A DNA stretch of 64,000 nucleotides from Petrotoga sp. 9PWA.NaAc.5.4 (GCF_002895485.1 NZ_AZRK01000024.1:27370-91369); one strand, 5' to 3'; shown: positions 26,561 to 36,950, numbered from the stretch's first letter. The notes: generated from the sequence alone by a model not told the origin. Program-made: numbers and translations.

Positions 26561-27060
26561 TTATAATTCACCCCTATTGTGATTGGTAAATAATTTACAA
26601 TAACATCTGTTGGATAGTATCTCGTTTCATATCCTACCGTAATGTAAAAATTTTTGTAATTAACTCCAATATTCAGCAATATTTCAGTGTTAAAGGTTTT
26701 AAATAAATCTTCGCTATGGACTCCTCCAAAGGCAGTGACTAAAAATCCCAACTCTTGAATAATTTGAGTATTATATTTCATATTTAAACCTAATGAAATA
26801 CCCATCGCATCTGGAATAAAATCATAATCAACAAGTTTGTAATTATAAAAAATTCCCACATATGGTCCATAAGAAACCTCTTGGCTATCAGAAGTAGGAA
26901 TAAGAACAGATATCCTTGTTCCTAAGTAATCGTAACTTCCGTTTTCACTGTTTAAAGTATAAGAATAAGCATTATTAGTAGATAATTCTAAGGCATGAAT
27001 TCGTAATGGTATAATTAATAAAATAAACAAAAATAATATAGGAATTTTTACCTTTTTCAT
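26554..27060 (-). CDS. Small exported beta-barrel-like (outer membrane / toga) protein
   Basis: The 168-residue protein begins with a signal peptide (MKKVKIPILFLFILLIIPLRIHA) and continues with alternating polar/aromatic strands such as YGPYVGIFYNYKLVDYD and NFYITVGYETRYY, ending in IGVNYKF with a terminal Phe, the usual ending of outer-membrane barrels. ATG 27060 follows aaaaaggtggg. I do not recognise a named family; an eight-strand barrel in the toga is the best reading. It lies between dxs and mutS2 and overlaps the likely mutS2 start by seven bases. Confidence 0.7.
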   Translation of the reverse strand: MKKVKIPILFLFILLIIPLRIHALELSTNNAYSYTLNSENGSYDYLGTRISVLIPTSDSQEVSYGPYVGIFYNYKLVDYDFIPDAMGISLGLNMKYNTQIIQELGFLVTAFGGVHSEDLFKTFNTEILLNIGVNYKNFYITVGYETRYYPTDVIVNYLPITIGVNYKF

Positions 27061-27105
27061 TGTATGTCCCACCTTTTTCTGATACAAAAATATAAATTTC
27101 TTTTC

Positions 27106-28950
27106 TTATCTTACTTTATTGTTATTAAAAATTTTCTCATAATTCTTTCTTATTTTTTCTATGCTTAATCCACAGTATTCAAGTTGTTCTTTTCTACTTG
27201 CATGAGGTATAAACTCATCGTCTATACCGTAAGAATATACGTTTTTGTTTCTTATTTTGAAAATTTCTTCATTGAATCCGCCCTTCAAACTTCCTTCTTC
27301 ATAAACTAAAATTGTTTCGGCTCTTTCTTTCAATTCTTTAATTATACGTATATCTAAAGGTTTCACACTTCTAACACCTATAATATTAACATCGTAAGTT
27401 TTTAAAGCTTCATAAACATTCTTAGAAAGGGTACCTACAGCTAAAACATAGACATTAGATTCTTTTTGTTTTTTTAAATATTTCCATTCATTATCTACTA
27501 TCTGAAGTTTATCCAATATTTCTTTAATATCTACTTTCTCTCCATCTCTTGGAAATCTTATAAACCTTGGTTTGTTAATACCTTTTATTATAGAAGTATA
27601 TACCATATTTGCTAAATCTTGCGCATCTAAAGGAGTCCATATCTCCACATTCGGAATCAATCGAGTATATGATATATCAAATACACCATGGTGAGTAGGC
27701 CCATCTTCTCCTACCAAACCTGCTCTGTCTAATAAAAAAAGTACAGGAATCTCTTGTAGGGCTACGTCATGAATTAAAGAATCAAAAGCTCTTTGCATAA
27801 AAGTTGAATAAACATCAACTATAGGAAGAATTTTTCCTCCTAACGAAACAGCAGCAGCAGTTGTTACAATACTTGCTTCTGTTATTCCCATATCTATAAC
27901 TTTGTTATTATCTACATTTTGAAGAATATCTAACCCTGTCCCTTCAGCCATCGCACCTGTAAAAACAACAAATTGATAGTTCTTTAAATGTGCAAGTGTA
28001 TATCCTACTACTTTGCTATAAGAAAGTTTTTCAGCGTTGCTTTTTGAAACCCCATGAAACTTAGTTGGATATGCTTCTGTTTCTTCAAACCCTTTACCTT
28101 TTTTTGTAACAACATGAAGCAACACAGAATTTTCTTTATAATCTTTTACAAAAGATAAAAATTCTTCCAATTTTTTAATATTATGTCCGTCTACAGGACC
28201 GTAATATTTAATACCCATATCTTCAAAAAAAGCTGCTGGTGAATTGTACAAAGAATATTTCAAACTATCTCTAACTCTTCTTAAAAGGTTTTCAAAATCT
28301 TTACCTACCTGATGGTGCTCTTCTAATGTATCTTTTATAACCTTTTTAACTTCAGTATATTCTTTCTTTACTCTAAAATTATTTAAAAGCGTTGAAAGGG
28401 ATCCTACATTCTTCGATATAGCCATGTTATTATCGTTTAAAATTATTTTTATTTTAGCTCCTTGATAACTCAATTGATTTAATGACTCTAAAGCCATACC
28501 ACAACCTAATGCCCCATCCCCAATTATGGAAACTATATTTCGATTCACACCTTTTATTTTATCGGCTATAGCATACCCTAACGCCGCAGCTATAGATGTT
28601 CCAGCATGTCCAGCACCAAATCTATCAGCTTGCGACTCATGAATATTAGTATACCCACTTATTCCATCTTTTTTTCTTATATTTTTAAAATCTTTCCATC
28701 GACCAGTAAGAAGTTTATGAACATAAGATTGGTGACTTGTATCCCAAATAACAATATCTTCAAAAGGATCAAAAACTCTGTATAAAGCGATAGTTAATTC
28801 CACTACACCTAAATTAGAAGCTAAATGTCCATTGTTGTTGTATACTACAGTGAATATATAATTTCTTATTTCTTTTGCTAATTCTTCTAATTCCTCATAA
28901 TTCATGTTTTTTAAAGCTATATAAAGAGGCGTTTCTGTATCAAATTTCAT
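27106..28950 (-). CDS. dxs: 1-deoxy-D-xylulose-5-phosphate synthase
   Basis: Dxs condenses pyruvate and glyceraldehyde-3-phosphate using TPP, the first step of MEP isoprenoid synthesis. The 614-residue protein has the TPP motif IIGDGALGCGMALESLN, the AGHAGTSIAAALG segment, DRAGLVGEDGPTHHG and FIRFPRDGE. The start region is unusual: no ribosome site lies close to ATG 28950, but aaaggggg at 29003-29010 is separated from it by a perfect 16-bp hairpin (28959-29000), which may bring the two together. Neighbours are nusB upstream and the barrel protein downstream. Confidence 0.95.
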   Translation of the reverse strand: MKFDTETPLYIALKNMNYEELEELAKEIRNYIFTVVYNNNGHLASNLGVVELTIALYRVFDPFEDIVIWDTSHQSYVHKLLTGRWKDFKNIRKKDGISGYTNIHESQADRFGAGHAGTSIAAALGYAIADKIKGVNRNIVSIIGDGALGCGMALESLNQLSYQGAKIKIILNDNNMAISKNVGSLSTLLNNFRVKKEYTEVKKVIKDTLEEHHQVGKDFENLLRRVRDSLKYSLYNSPAAFFEDMGIKYYGPVDGHNIKKLEEFLSFVKDYKENSVLLHVVTKKGKGFEETEAYPTKFHGVSKSNAEKLSYSKVVGYTLAHLKNYQFVVFTGAMAEGTGLDILQNVDNNKVIDMGITEASIVTTAAAVSLGGKILPIVDVYSTFMQRAFDSLIHDVALQEIPVLFLLDRAGLVGEDGPTHHGVFDISYTRLIPNVEIWTPLDAQDLANMVYTSIIKGINKPRFIRFPRDGEKVDIKEILDKLQIVDNEWKYLKKQKESNVYVLAVGTLSKNVYEALKTYDVNIIGVRSVKPLDIRIIKELKERAETILVYEEGSLKGGFNEEIFKIRNKNVYSYGIDDEFIPHASRKEQLEYCGLSIEKIRKNYEKIFNNNKVR

Positions 28951-28958
28951 TTTTCATT

Positions 28959-29000
28959 ACATAGGTTTTTAATTATAAAGTTAAAATTAAAAACCTATGT
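28959..29000 (-). promoter_or_regulatory. 16-bp hairpin between Shine-Dalgarno and start codon of dxs
   Basis: A perfect inverted repeat (28959-28974 with 28985-29000, loop of 10) lies between gaaaggggg (29003-29011) and the dxs ATG (28950). It lacks a U-tract on the minus strand, so it is not a normal terminator. If it folds, the ribosome site and ATG come within about ten unpaired bases. An ATG-TAA pair overlaps the inner edge of the 3' arm. Confidence 0.6.
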
Positions 29001-29036
29001 GGCCCCCTTTCATAGAAATAGTTAAAATAGGGTTTG

Positions 29037-29471
29037 CTAAATCAATAAGAATTGGTCGCGAGCTAATCTATCCATAATTCCATTAACAAAACTCGCAGCT
29101 TTTTGAGTAGAATAAGTTTTTGTTAGTTCCGTAGCTTCATTTAGAATTACTTTAGTAGGAATCTCTTTTTTATTTGTTAATTCATATATGAAAATTCTCA
29201 TAACTGTTTTTTCAACGCTACCGATTCTTTCTAAAGACCACCCTTCTGAATATCTTTCTATTATGTTATCATATTCTTGTTTATTTTGATATATATCTCT
29301 TATATAAGTTTTCGCTTCATCCATATTTTTTTCATCTAATTTTAGCCCTTCGGTAATCTTTTCAAAGGTGAAAAAAATATCTTCAAGTGAAGAATCTTTA
29401 ATATCCATTTGAAATAGGCTCTCAAACACAATTTTTCTCATCAATCTTTTCTGAAAAATAAAATCTTTCAT
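29037..29471 (-). CDS. nusB: Transcription antitermination factor NusB
   Basis: NusB forms with NusE part of the antitermination complex on rRNA transcripts. The 144-residue all-helical protein contains RLMRKIVFESLFQMDI, GWSLERIGSVEKTVMRIFIYEL and the C-terminal NEATELTKTYSTQKAASFVN, the standard family motifs. It follows the Asp23-like gene by two bases and precedes dxs, a common order in Firmicutes and related bacteria. Confidence 0.95.
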   Translation of the reverse strand: MKDFIFQKRLMRKIVFESLFQMDIKDSSLEDIFFTFEKITEGLKLDEKNMDEAKTYIRDIYQNKQEYDNIIERYSEGWSLERIGSVEKTVMRIFIYELTNKKEIPTKVILNEATELTKTYSTQKAASFVNGIMDRLARDQFLLI

Positions 29472-29473
29472 TA

Positions 29474-29914
29474 TTAATCCTTTTTCTCCTCTTCTTCCTC
29501 CTCTTCATCATCGTCATCTTTTTCCTCAGCCTTTTCCTTTTCCTCATTTTCGCCTTCCTGAACTTCTTCGTACTCTTCTATTTCCTCAGGTTTTAAAAGT
29601 GTATCTATAGTTACATCAACGTTTGAAACATATACTTCTGCTATCTTTTCGAGTTCTTCTTTTATAATTTTTTGGATTTCTTTTGTAAAACTAACTATAT
29701 TTTCTCCGTACTTTGCAGGAACTTTCAATGATAAACTAACACTTGCGTCATCGTTGATAACAACTTTTATACTTTTTTGTAATTCCTTTTGAATTTTGCT
29801 ATCAAAAATCTTTTTTTCTTTCAAATGGCCTTCCACACTTTTATAAACTAAATCTTTTAACACATTTTCTGAAATACTAATTTCGCCATAATCATTTTCT
29901 TCATTTAACGGCAT
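29474..29914 (-). CDS. Asp23/Gls24 family protein
   Basis: The 146-residue protein has a GEISISENVLKDLVYKSVEG start, the SVSLSLKVPAKYGENIVSF core and the VYVSNVDVTIDTLL end of the Asp23/Gls24 fold, as in YqhY that commonly sits next to nusB. The last ~35 residues are an extremely acidic Glu/Asp/Lys tail (EEEEEEEKKD), longer than usual. YqhY-type proteins are linked to fatty-acid or envelope regulation in Gram-positives; the role here is not known. aaggagggg precedes ATG 29914. Confidence 0.85.
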   Translation of the reverse strand: MPLNEENDYGEISISENVLKDLVYKSVEGHLKEKKIFDSKIQKELQKSIKVVINDDASVSLSLKVPAKYGENIVSFTKEIQKIIKEELEKIAEVYVSNVDVTIDTLLKPEEIEEYEEVQEGENEEKEKAEEKDDDDEEEEEEEKKD

Positions 29915-29990
29915 TTAAACCCCTCCTTACATTTTATTTATTAAAATTGTTACCATAGATTTTTTCTATACAAATTATTATATCATAAAA

Positions 29991-32444
29991 TCAAAACATT
30001 TTTAATTGGTTTTCAGGAACTTTGTACTTTTTCTTGCCTATTCCTTTAATTCTTTTTAACCGATTTTCTAAATCAGCTCGATCAGAAAGTTGATCTAATA
30101 TCTCTTTCGACCTTTCAATTATTTCTGGAGGGAATCCTGCTAATTTTGCTATTTCTATTCCATAACTGTTATCACTCGTTCCATCTTCTATCTTATGTAA
30201 AAAAACAACCCCTCCCATTGTTTCCTGCACCTTTATTCTTTTAGCCATAACTTCTTCATAAATATTTGACATGTAAGTAAGTTCTGTATAATGTGTAGCA
30301 AAAATCGTATTACACTTCTTAACTTGAAATAAAAATTCAGATACTGCCCATGCAACAGATATACCGTCCAGTGTGCTTGTACCTCTTCCTACTTCATCTA
30401 ATAAAACCAAGCTTTTATCAGTTGCTTTGTTTATTATGGTAGACATCTCCAACATTTCTACTAAAAATGTAGATTTACCTGTAACTATATCGTCTCTTGC
30501 TCCGATTCTTGTATAAATCCCATCATAAATAGGCAATTCAGCCTTTTCGGCAGGTACAAAACATCCTATTTGAGCCATTATGCTTATTAAGCCTATTTGG
30601 CGTATATAAGTAGACTTCCCACTCATATTTGGACCTGTTAATATTATATAAAATCGTCCCTCACCGAGAGATAAATCATTAGATGTAAAATCATCTACGA
30701 ACCTTTCTACTATAGGATGCCTGCCATTTATGATCTTAGTTTTTTTAGGATCTTCTATAAAAACAGGTCGAGTATAATTATACATGGAACTAACTTCTGC
30801 AAATGCTCTATAAACATCAAGTTCTGCAATTTTATCTGCAAGATTTTCTATTTTATCTACATATTTTGAAAGTTCGTTTAATATTTTACCATATATTTCT
30901 TTTTCTAATGCATTTATCTTTTCCTCTGCCATAACCAATTTACGTTCTATATCATTTAACTCTTTTATAGTAAATCTTTCTGTATTAACCAAAGTTTGTT
31001 TCCTAATATAATATTCTGGTACTTTTGAAACCTGTGATTTTGAAACTTCAATATAAAAACCATAGACTTTATTTCGTCCAACTTTCAAACTATTAATCTT
31101 TGAACTTTCTTTTTCTCTTTTTTCTATTTCTTCTAATACCGAATCTATGTTTTGAAGAATATTGCGATAATCATCTAATTCCTTTGAAACGCCTTCTTTG
31201 ATAACCTTACCACTGCCTACCTCCAAAGAAGGTTCATCATATATAGATTTAGAAACAATTTCTTTAACTTCTTCCAATGTGTCAATATTTTCGAATAAAT
31301 CTGCAAGACCAGAATTTGATCGAATTGATTCTATTAAGTATGGAACAACTTCCAACGAATCTTTTAAAGAGATCAAATCCTTAGGGGTAGCTTTTATCAA
31401 AGAAATTCTTGACGAAATTCTTTCTAAATCTTTCATTACAGACAAATATTCTTTAAGCTCTTGTAAGAGTAAAAAATCGTCCTTTAAAGATCCCACTTTA
31501 CTTAACCTATACTCTATTTTTGCTTTGTCAGTTAGAGGAGAAACAATGAATTCTCTCAACTTTCTATTTCCCATACTCGTTTTTGTAACCTTTAAAATAT
31601 CGTATAAAGTCTTACCTTTGTTTGAATTTGAAGGAAGAACACTTAAGTTTTCTATTGTATTAGCATCCAGTAACATGTGATCTTTGGTTTTAAAACGTCT
31701 TGGAAATTTCATATGCTTAATCTTTGAAAATTGGGTGATTTCTAAATACTTCAAAACCGCATCTGCTACTTTTAACTCTTCATCTTCATAATCTAAAAGA
31801 TCAAAACTCAAAACCTCATATGTTTCTTTAAAATGATCTATAAAATTATTAGAAAAATACCAATCATCTAGTAATTCCACATAGATATCGCTTAATATTT
31901 CCTTAATTTTCTTTACAAGATATTCAATCTCTTTAGAAACAAGAATTTGAACAGGTCCAAAGGACGATAAAAAGTCCAACAGTTCGCTTTCGTTAAAATC
32001 AAAAGTATCTAAATAAAACTCTCCTGTAGAAAAATCAAAAATAGCTATTATGTATGTATTTCTATACTTTGATATCAAAGCTGAAAATCTATTTGTTTCC
32101 TCAAGCATATTTTCTTCTACTATTGTACCTGGGGTTAAAACTCGAGTAACTTTTCTTTCCACAATACCTTTGGCAGTATGTGGATCTTCAACCTGTTCAC
32201 AAATAGCAACTTTATACCCGCAATCCAACAGTTTTTTTAGATAATTATCTAAAGCGTGATAAGGTATACCAGCCATAGGATGACCGTTTCTTTTTGTCAA
32301 AACTATTTGTAAAATTTCACTAACTTTTTTAGCATCATCAAAAAAGGTTTCATAAAAATCCCCGAGCCTAAACAAAAGTATAGAATCCTTATATTCCTGT
32401 TTTATATCGAGATATTGTTTGATCATGGGGGTTATATTTTCCAT
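29991..32444 (-). CDS. mutS: DNA mismatch repair protein MutS
   Basis: MutS recognises mismatches and short loops and signals through its ATPase. The 817-residue protein has the mismatch-binding FRLGDFYETFFDDA (Phe-x-Glu), TGPNMSGKSTYIRQ Walker A, LVLLDEVGRGTSTLDG Walker B and FATHYTEL. ATG 32444 follows atggagg; an upstream ATG at 32465 would overlap that ribosome site. The Asp23-like gene starts 76 bases downstream, so mutS may head the long operon that ends with acpS. mutL is not in the window. Confidence 0.96.
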   Translation of the reverse strand: MENITPMIKQYLDIKQEYKDSILLFRLGDFYETFFDDAKKVSEILQIVLTKRNGHPMAGIPYHALDNYLKKLLDCGYKVAICEQVEDPHTAKGIVERKVTRVLTPGTIVEENMLEETNRFSALISKYRNTYIIAIFDFSTGEFYLDTFDFNESELLDFLSSFGPVQILVSKEIEYLVKKIKEILSDIYVELLDDWYFSNNFIDHFKETYEVLSFDLLDYEDEELKVADAVLKYLEITQFSKIKHMKFPRRFKTKDHMLLDANTIENLSVLPSNSNKGKTLYDILKVTKTSMGNRKLREFIVSPLTDKAKIEYRLSKVGSLKDDFLLLQELKEYLSVMKDLERISSRISLIKATPKDLISLKDSLEVVPYLIESIRSNSGLADLFENIDTLEEVKEIVSKSIYDEPSLEVGSGKVIKEGVSKELDDYRNILQNIDSVLEEIEKREKESSKINSLKVGRNKVYGFYIEVSKSQVSKVPEYYIRKQTLVNTERFTIKELNDIERKLVMAEEKINALEKEIYGKILNELSKYVDKIENLADKIAELDVYRAFAEVSSMYNYTRPVFIEDPKKTKIINGRHPIVERFVDDFTSNDLSLGEGRFYIILTGPNMSGKSTYIRQIGLISIMAQIGCFVPAEKAELPIYDGIYTRIGARDDIVTGKSTFLVEMLEMSTIINKATDKSLVLLDEVGRGTSTLDGISVAWAVSEFLFQVKKCNTIFATHYTELTYMSNIYEEVMAKRIKVQETMGGVVFLHKIEDGTSDNSYGIEIAKLAGFPPEIIERSKEILDQLSDRADLENRLKRIKGIGKKKYKVPENQLKMF

Positions 32445-32471
32445 TTTAATTCCTCCATAATTCATTTTTAT

Positions 32472-32500
32472 GAAAAAGAAGGACGCATACCTTGCGTCCT
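32472..32500 (-). terminator. Rho-independent terminator after clpP
   Basis: An 8-bp GC-rich stem (AGGACGCA / TGCGTCCT, loop tacct on the plus strand) with a T-rich stretch on the minus-strand side separates clpP from mutS. Confidence 0.88.
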
Positions 32501-32534
32501 CTTTTAAAAAGTTACATTCGCCAATAAAATTATA

Positions 32535-33143
32535 TTATTTCGAATTCCCCATACTTTCACTCTTTGTAGTAATTACTTTGTCAACCAAACCATATTCTAA
32601 AGCTTCCTGAGCATTCATAAAGAAATCTCTATCCGTATCCTTTTCTATTTTTTCTAATGGCTGACCTGTATGCTTGCTCAAAATATTGTTTAGATCATTT
32701 CTAAGTCTTAATATCTCTCTCGCATGAATTTGTATATCTACTGCGGTACCTTCTGCGCCTCCCCATGGTTGATGAATCATTATACGAGAATTTGGTAAAG
32801 AATATCTCTTACCTTTTGTACCTGCTGTTAATAAAACCGCTCCCATCGAGGCCGCTTGACCAATACATATTGTTGATATGTCTGGTTTAACATATTGCAT
32901 AGTATCGTATATTCCCAACCCCGCAGTAACAGAACCTCCAGGAGAATTAATATAAAGAAAAATATCTTTGTCTGGATCCTGAGACTCCAAAAATAAAAGT
33001 TGAGCAATTATAACATTAGCAACATCATCGTTTATTGCCGAGCCTAAAAACACTATTCTATCTTTTAATAACCTTGAATAAATATCGTAGGCTCTTTCAT
33101 ACCTTCCTTCTGTTTCTATAACCACCGGCATTGGTATCGCCAC
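32535..33143 (-). CDS. clpP: ATP-dependent Clp protease proteolytic subunit ClpP
   Basis: The serine peptidase barrel that degrades proteins unfolded by ClpX or other Clp ATPases. The 202-residue protein starts [20 protein letters not shown], with the catalytic Ser in [11 protein letters not shown], His in IMIHQPWGG and Asp in the DTDRDFFM region. It starts at GTG 33143, two bases after the RemA-like gene. A terminator follows. clpX lies elsewhere in the window. Confidence 0.97.
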   Translation of the reverse strand: MAIPMPVVIETEGRYERAYDIYSRLLKDRIVFLGSAINDDVANVIIAQLLFLESQDPDKDIFLYINSPGGSVTAGLGIYDTMQYVKPDISTICIGQAASMGAVLLTAGTKGKRYSLPNSRIMIHQPWGGAEGTAVDIQIHAREILRLRNDLNNILSKHTGQPLEKIEKDTDRDFFMNAQEALEYGLVDKVITTKSESMGNSK

Positions 33144-33145
33144 AT

Positions 33146-33442
33146 TTATCGCCTTCCTTTTCTCACTTTTTCTAAAACTTTGTCTGTCGCAAGCGGTGTT
33201 AAGATTATTTGCCCACTATCCATATATATAACAGTTTTTACTCCCTTGCCATAAGTTGCATCAATCAAACTTGTAGAACCTTTTATAAAAATCTCACCGC
33301 TTTCTTCCTCTTCGGCTTGAGTAATAATATCTATACCCTGATATATCTTTTTTATCTTTCTAAATTGTATAAAATTTTCTGGTAATATCGAATGGATCCT
33401 TTCTGCAGGGATAAATACACCTTTTCCTACTGGAACAAACAT
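33146..33442 (-). CDS. RemA-like protein (DUF370 family), divergent
   Basis: The 98-residue protein carries the diagnostic RemA block [20 protein letters not shown] followed by [16 protein letters not shown], while its N-terminal half ([19 protein letters not shown]) also follows the RemA fold but with an insert ([15 protein letters not shown]) not found in Bacillus RemA. RemA is a DNA-binding activator of matrix genes and osmoprotection in Bacillus. Here it is directly coupled to clpP (two bases). Function in this organism is unknown; DNA binding is inferred. Confidence 0.8.
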   Translation of the reverse strand: MFVPVGKGVFIPAERIHSILPENFIQFRKIKKIYQGIDIITQAEEEESGEIFIKGSTSLIDATYGKGVKTVIYMDSGQIILTPLATDKVLEKVRKGRR

Positions 33443-33633
33443 GATTGTTCCTCCTTTACTCTCGTCCTGAACCTCTATGTTTTTACAAACTTAATTTTAA
33501 CATATTCATATTTGAATTTATAAACTTCCCTTTATTTTACTTTACTTTGATTATACAAAAAAAATATTGTTTTTTTATTAATTTTTTCTTAATTACTGTT
33601 TATTTAATAAATTAGAGGTGTTTATATTTATAT

Positions 33634-35142
<1,509 letters not shown>

Positions 35143-35161
35143 TTATTTGTTTTTTATACTC

Positions 35162-35367
35162 ACTTTAGAAATTCCAAAATCCTTATTATATGTATATTTT
35201 AGCGTTGATTTTTTTTACAAAATACCTTCCCGCCTCTAATCCTTACTAATTCTTAATTTCTTTGCCTTTTTCGGTACTTGTACCAAAGGAAGGGGGGAGA
35301 GGGCTCCGCCCTGGACCCGCTTTTAAAATCAAAACCTCGTTTTTAGAAAATTTCTCATTTCTAAAGT
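35162..35367 (+). repeat. Interspersed repeat, copy 7
   Basis: A 206-bp complete copy bounded by ACTTTAGAAAT and ATTTCTAAAGT with the hairpin TTCGGTACTTGTACCAAA and GAGGGCTCCGCCCTGG. It lies between glpK and pit. A further short, degraded end follows to about 35430; no gene is seen in 35131-35449. Confidence 0.88.
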
Positions 35368-35449
35368 CCCTATGTTTTTTATACTCACTTATAAATCAAA
35401 AATCTTCATTTTTAGGGTTTTATATTGTTTATATAAAAAGAAGTTCATT

Positions 35450-36391
35450 CTAAATTATTGTTTCAAATATTTTTACCATCGCTATAGATATAATCGCAGC
35501 TATCGACGGGGTTCCAATCCAACCAATTACTACTTTTAATATAGTTTTATTGTTGAAAGTCCGTGTTCCTGTTGCTAATCCAACACCGATTATGGCTCCT
35601 ATAATTGCTTGTGCAATGCTAACAGGTATACCTATCAAAGAATAAAACCATAATGTAATTGCCGTAGCTAAAATCGAAATTAGAGATGAAAAATGATCTA
35701 GTTCTACAATATCTTTGCCAACGGTGTTTAATACTTTGCGGTTTGTCATTAAAATACCAACACCTATTGAAACTCCGCCTATCAAAGCTAAAATAAACGG
35801 TGAGTATAAAATGTTTACGTACACTCCTGTAACGTTAGCAACATTATTTGCACCTAAGGAATAAGAACTATAAATTATAACAACCCAACTTAATATTTTA
35901 ATGAATACATCCTGATATATAACGTTTATAAGATTCTTAAAAACTAACGCTAAAATCCTATAACAAACGACAGCAATTATTAAGGCTCCAAATGGAGTTA
36001 AAAGCCAAGAAATGAAAATATCTTTTAGTATGTTAAGGTTAATTTCTCCTTTTAAAATACTCATTCCAACTAAAGACCCAACTACTGCTTGCGTCGCTGA
36101 AGCAGGAAGAGCTAAATTACTCATTATTATAATGGTTAAAAAAGCACATATCATAGATAAAGAAAGTGAAATTAAATCTAACTTAACTAAATTAGATAAA
36201 GTATTAAACCCTTTATTTCCTCCAATAATAGAACCTAAAACAACAAAAATACTTGAAGCTACTAGTGCTTTTCTATAAGAAATCAATCCCGAAAGAACAG
36301 GTGGTCCTAATATGCTCGGTGAATTGTTTGAACCGAGAGCCCATCCCAAAAGTAATGCGGGAATTAAATATAAAAAGCTTACTTCATTCAT
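35450..36391 (-). CDS. Inorganic phosphate transporter, PiT family
   Basis: The 313-residue membrane protein has about nine hydrophobic segments and the two PiT signature repeats, ALGSNNSPSILGPP near the N-terminus and SLGANNVANVTGVYV near residue 175. PiT proteins import phosphate (as metal phosphate) with protons or sodium through the inner membrane; some relatives carry sulfate. ATG 36391 follows aggaagg. About 210 bases upstream lies a strong promoter followed by a terminator hairpin with a competing helix, so expression may be controlled by attenuation. Confidence 0.85.
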   Translation of the reverse strand: MNEVSFLYLIPALLLGWALGSNNSPSILGPPVLSGLISYRKALVASSIFVVLGSIIGGNKGFNTLSNLVKLDLISLSLSMICAFLTIIIMSNLALPASATQAVVGSLVGMSILKGEINLNILKDIFISWLLTPFGALIIAVVCYRILALVFKNLINVIYQDVFIKILSWVVIIYSSYSLGANNVANVTGVYVNILYSPFILALIGGVSIGVGILMTNRKVLNTVGKDIVELDHFSSLISILATAITLWFYSLIGIPVSIAQAIIGAIIGVGLATGTRTFNNKTILKVVIGWIGTPSIAAIISIAMVKIFETII

Positions 36392-36447
36392 AGTTATATA
36401 CCTTCCTATTGAAATTTTTTATAAAACATTAATTAATAAAAATACTC

Positions 36448-36580
36448 ACTTTAGAAATTTTAAAACTTAGTTTTTTCAAAAATACCTATATGGTTCTGAT
36501 ACTTACAATTTTTGGTTTCTTTAACTTCTTTGGTACTTGTATCCTTAAAATACTTATTCAAAAATTTTCATCGCTAAAGT
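36448..36580 (+). repeat. Interspersed repeat, copy 8 (internally deleted)
   Basis: Both termini are visible (ACTTTAGAAAT at 36448, CTAAAGT ending 36580) with a decayed hairpin (GGTACTTGTATCC). The GC-rich block and 3' spacer are missing. It lies in the leader region of the phosphate transporter gene. Confidence 0.7.
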
Positions 36581-36600
36581 GCTATAGTAAAAAATAGAAT

Positions 36601-36701
36601 AAAAAACAAAAGACCATATCCTTTAATAAAGGCAGGCTTTATTCAGGATATGGTTTTCTCTCAATCACTACCATATCGTGATCATATTTTGAAAAATATT
36701 A
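36601..36701 (-). ncRNA. Candidate small RNA or attenuator leader upstream of the phosphate transporter
   Basis: On the minus strand a perfect promoter (36708-36736) predicts a start near 36701. The ~100 nt transcript would hold a small hairpin (36664-36682, ATCAC/GTGAT) with loop GATATGGTA, then a strong terminator (ACCATATCCT 36654-36645 with AGGATATGGT 36622-36613, an inner 7-bp stem, then CUUUUGUUUUUU). The loop bases GATATGGT are identical to the terminator 3' arm and can pair with its 5' arm instead, giving a mutually exclusive anti-terminator. I do not recognise a known RNA class. Confidence 0.65.
36613..36654 (-). terminator. Terminator hairpin of the candidate RNA
   Basis: A 10-bp outer stem and 7-bp inner stem with a U-rich tail at 36612-36601 on the minus strand; on the plus strand only four T follow, so the minus orientation is favoured. 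Confidence 0.8.
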
Positions 36702-36707
36702 ATTCTT

Positions 36708-36736
36708 ATTATATATGTATTATAAATATTTGTCAA
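36708..36736 (-). promoter_or_regulatory. Perfect sigma70-type promoter of the candidate RNA
   Basis: TTGACA at 36736-36731, a spacer of exactly 17 bases, TATAAT at 36713-36708: all twelve consensus bases and optimal spacing. Confidence 0.85.
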
Positions 36737-36855
36737 ATTTGATTCTGTCTTAATATAACAGATTAAAGCTAATTATTTTTGACTAATCAGAAAAACTTCG
36801 CTTTTGGAGAAACTTTATATGTTTTAAGTTTTATTCATAAACTTTTTTAATATCT

Positions 36856-36884
36856 TTTAATATCTTAGTAAAATATGTTATAAT
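36856..36884 (+). promoter_or_regulatory. Probable promoter of the opine dehydrogenase-like gene
   Basis: TATAAT at 36879-36884 with TTTAAT 17 bases upstream; the -35 is weak. It points toward the gene starting at 36951. Confidence 0.45.
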
Positions 36885-36950
36885 GATACTTAATATAATA
36901 CGTATAAAACTCAATTCAAAAGGAATTCTATTACAAAGAAGGTGAAATAT

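Noticed and set aside
28959..29000. Hairpin before dxs as a nusB terminator
   Set aside because: No U-tract follows on the minus strand and it stands between a ribosome site and the start codon.
36613..36654. Hairpin as a plus-strand terminator
   Set aside because: No plus-strand gene lies upstream and the longer U-tract and perfect promoter are on the minus strand.
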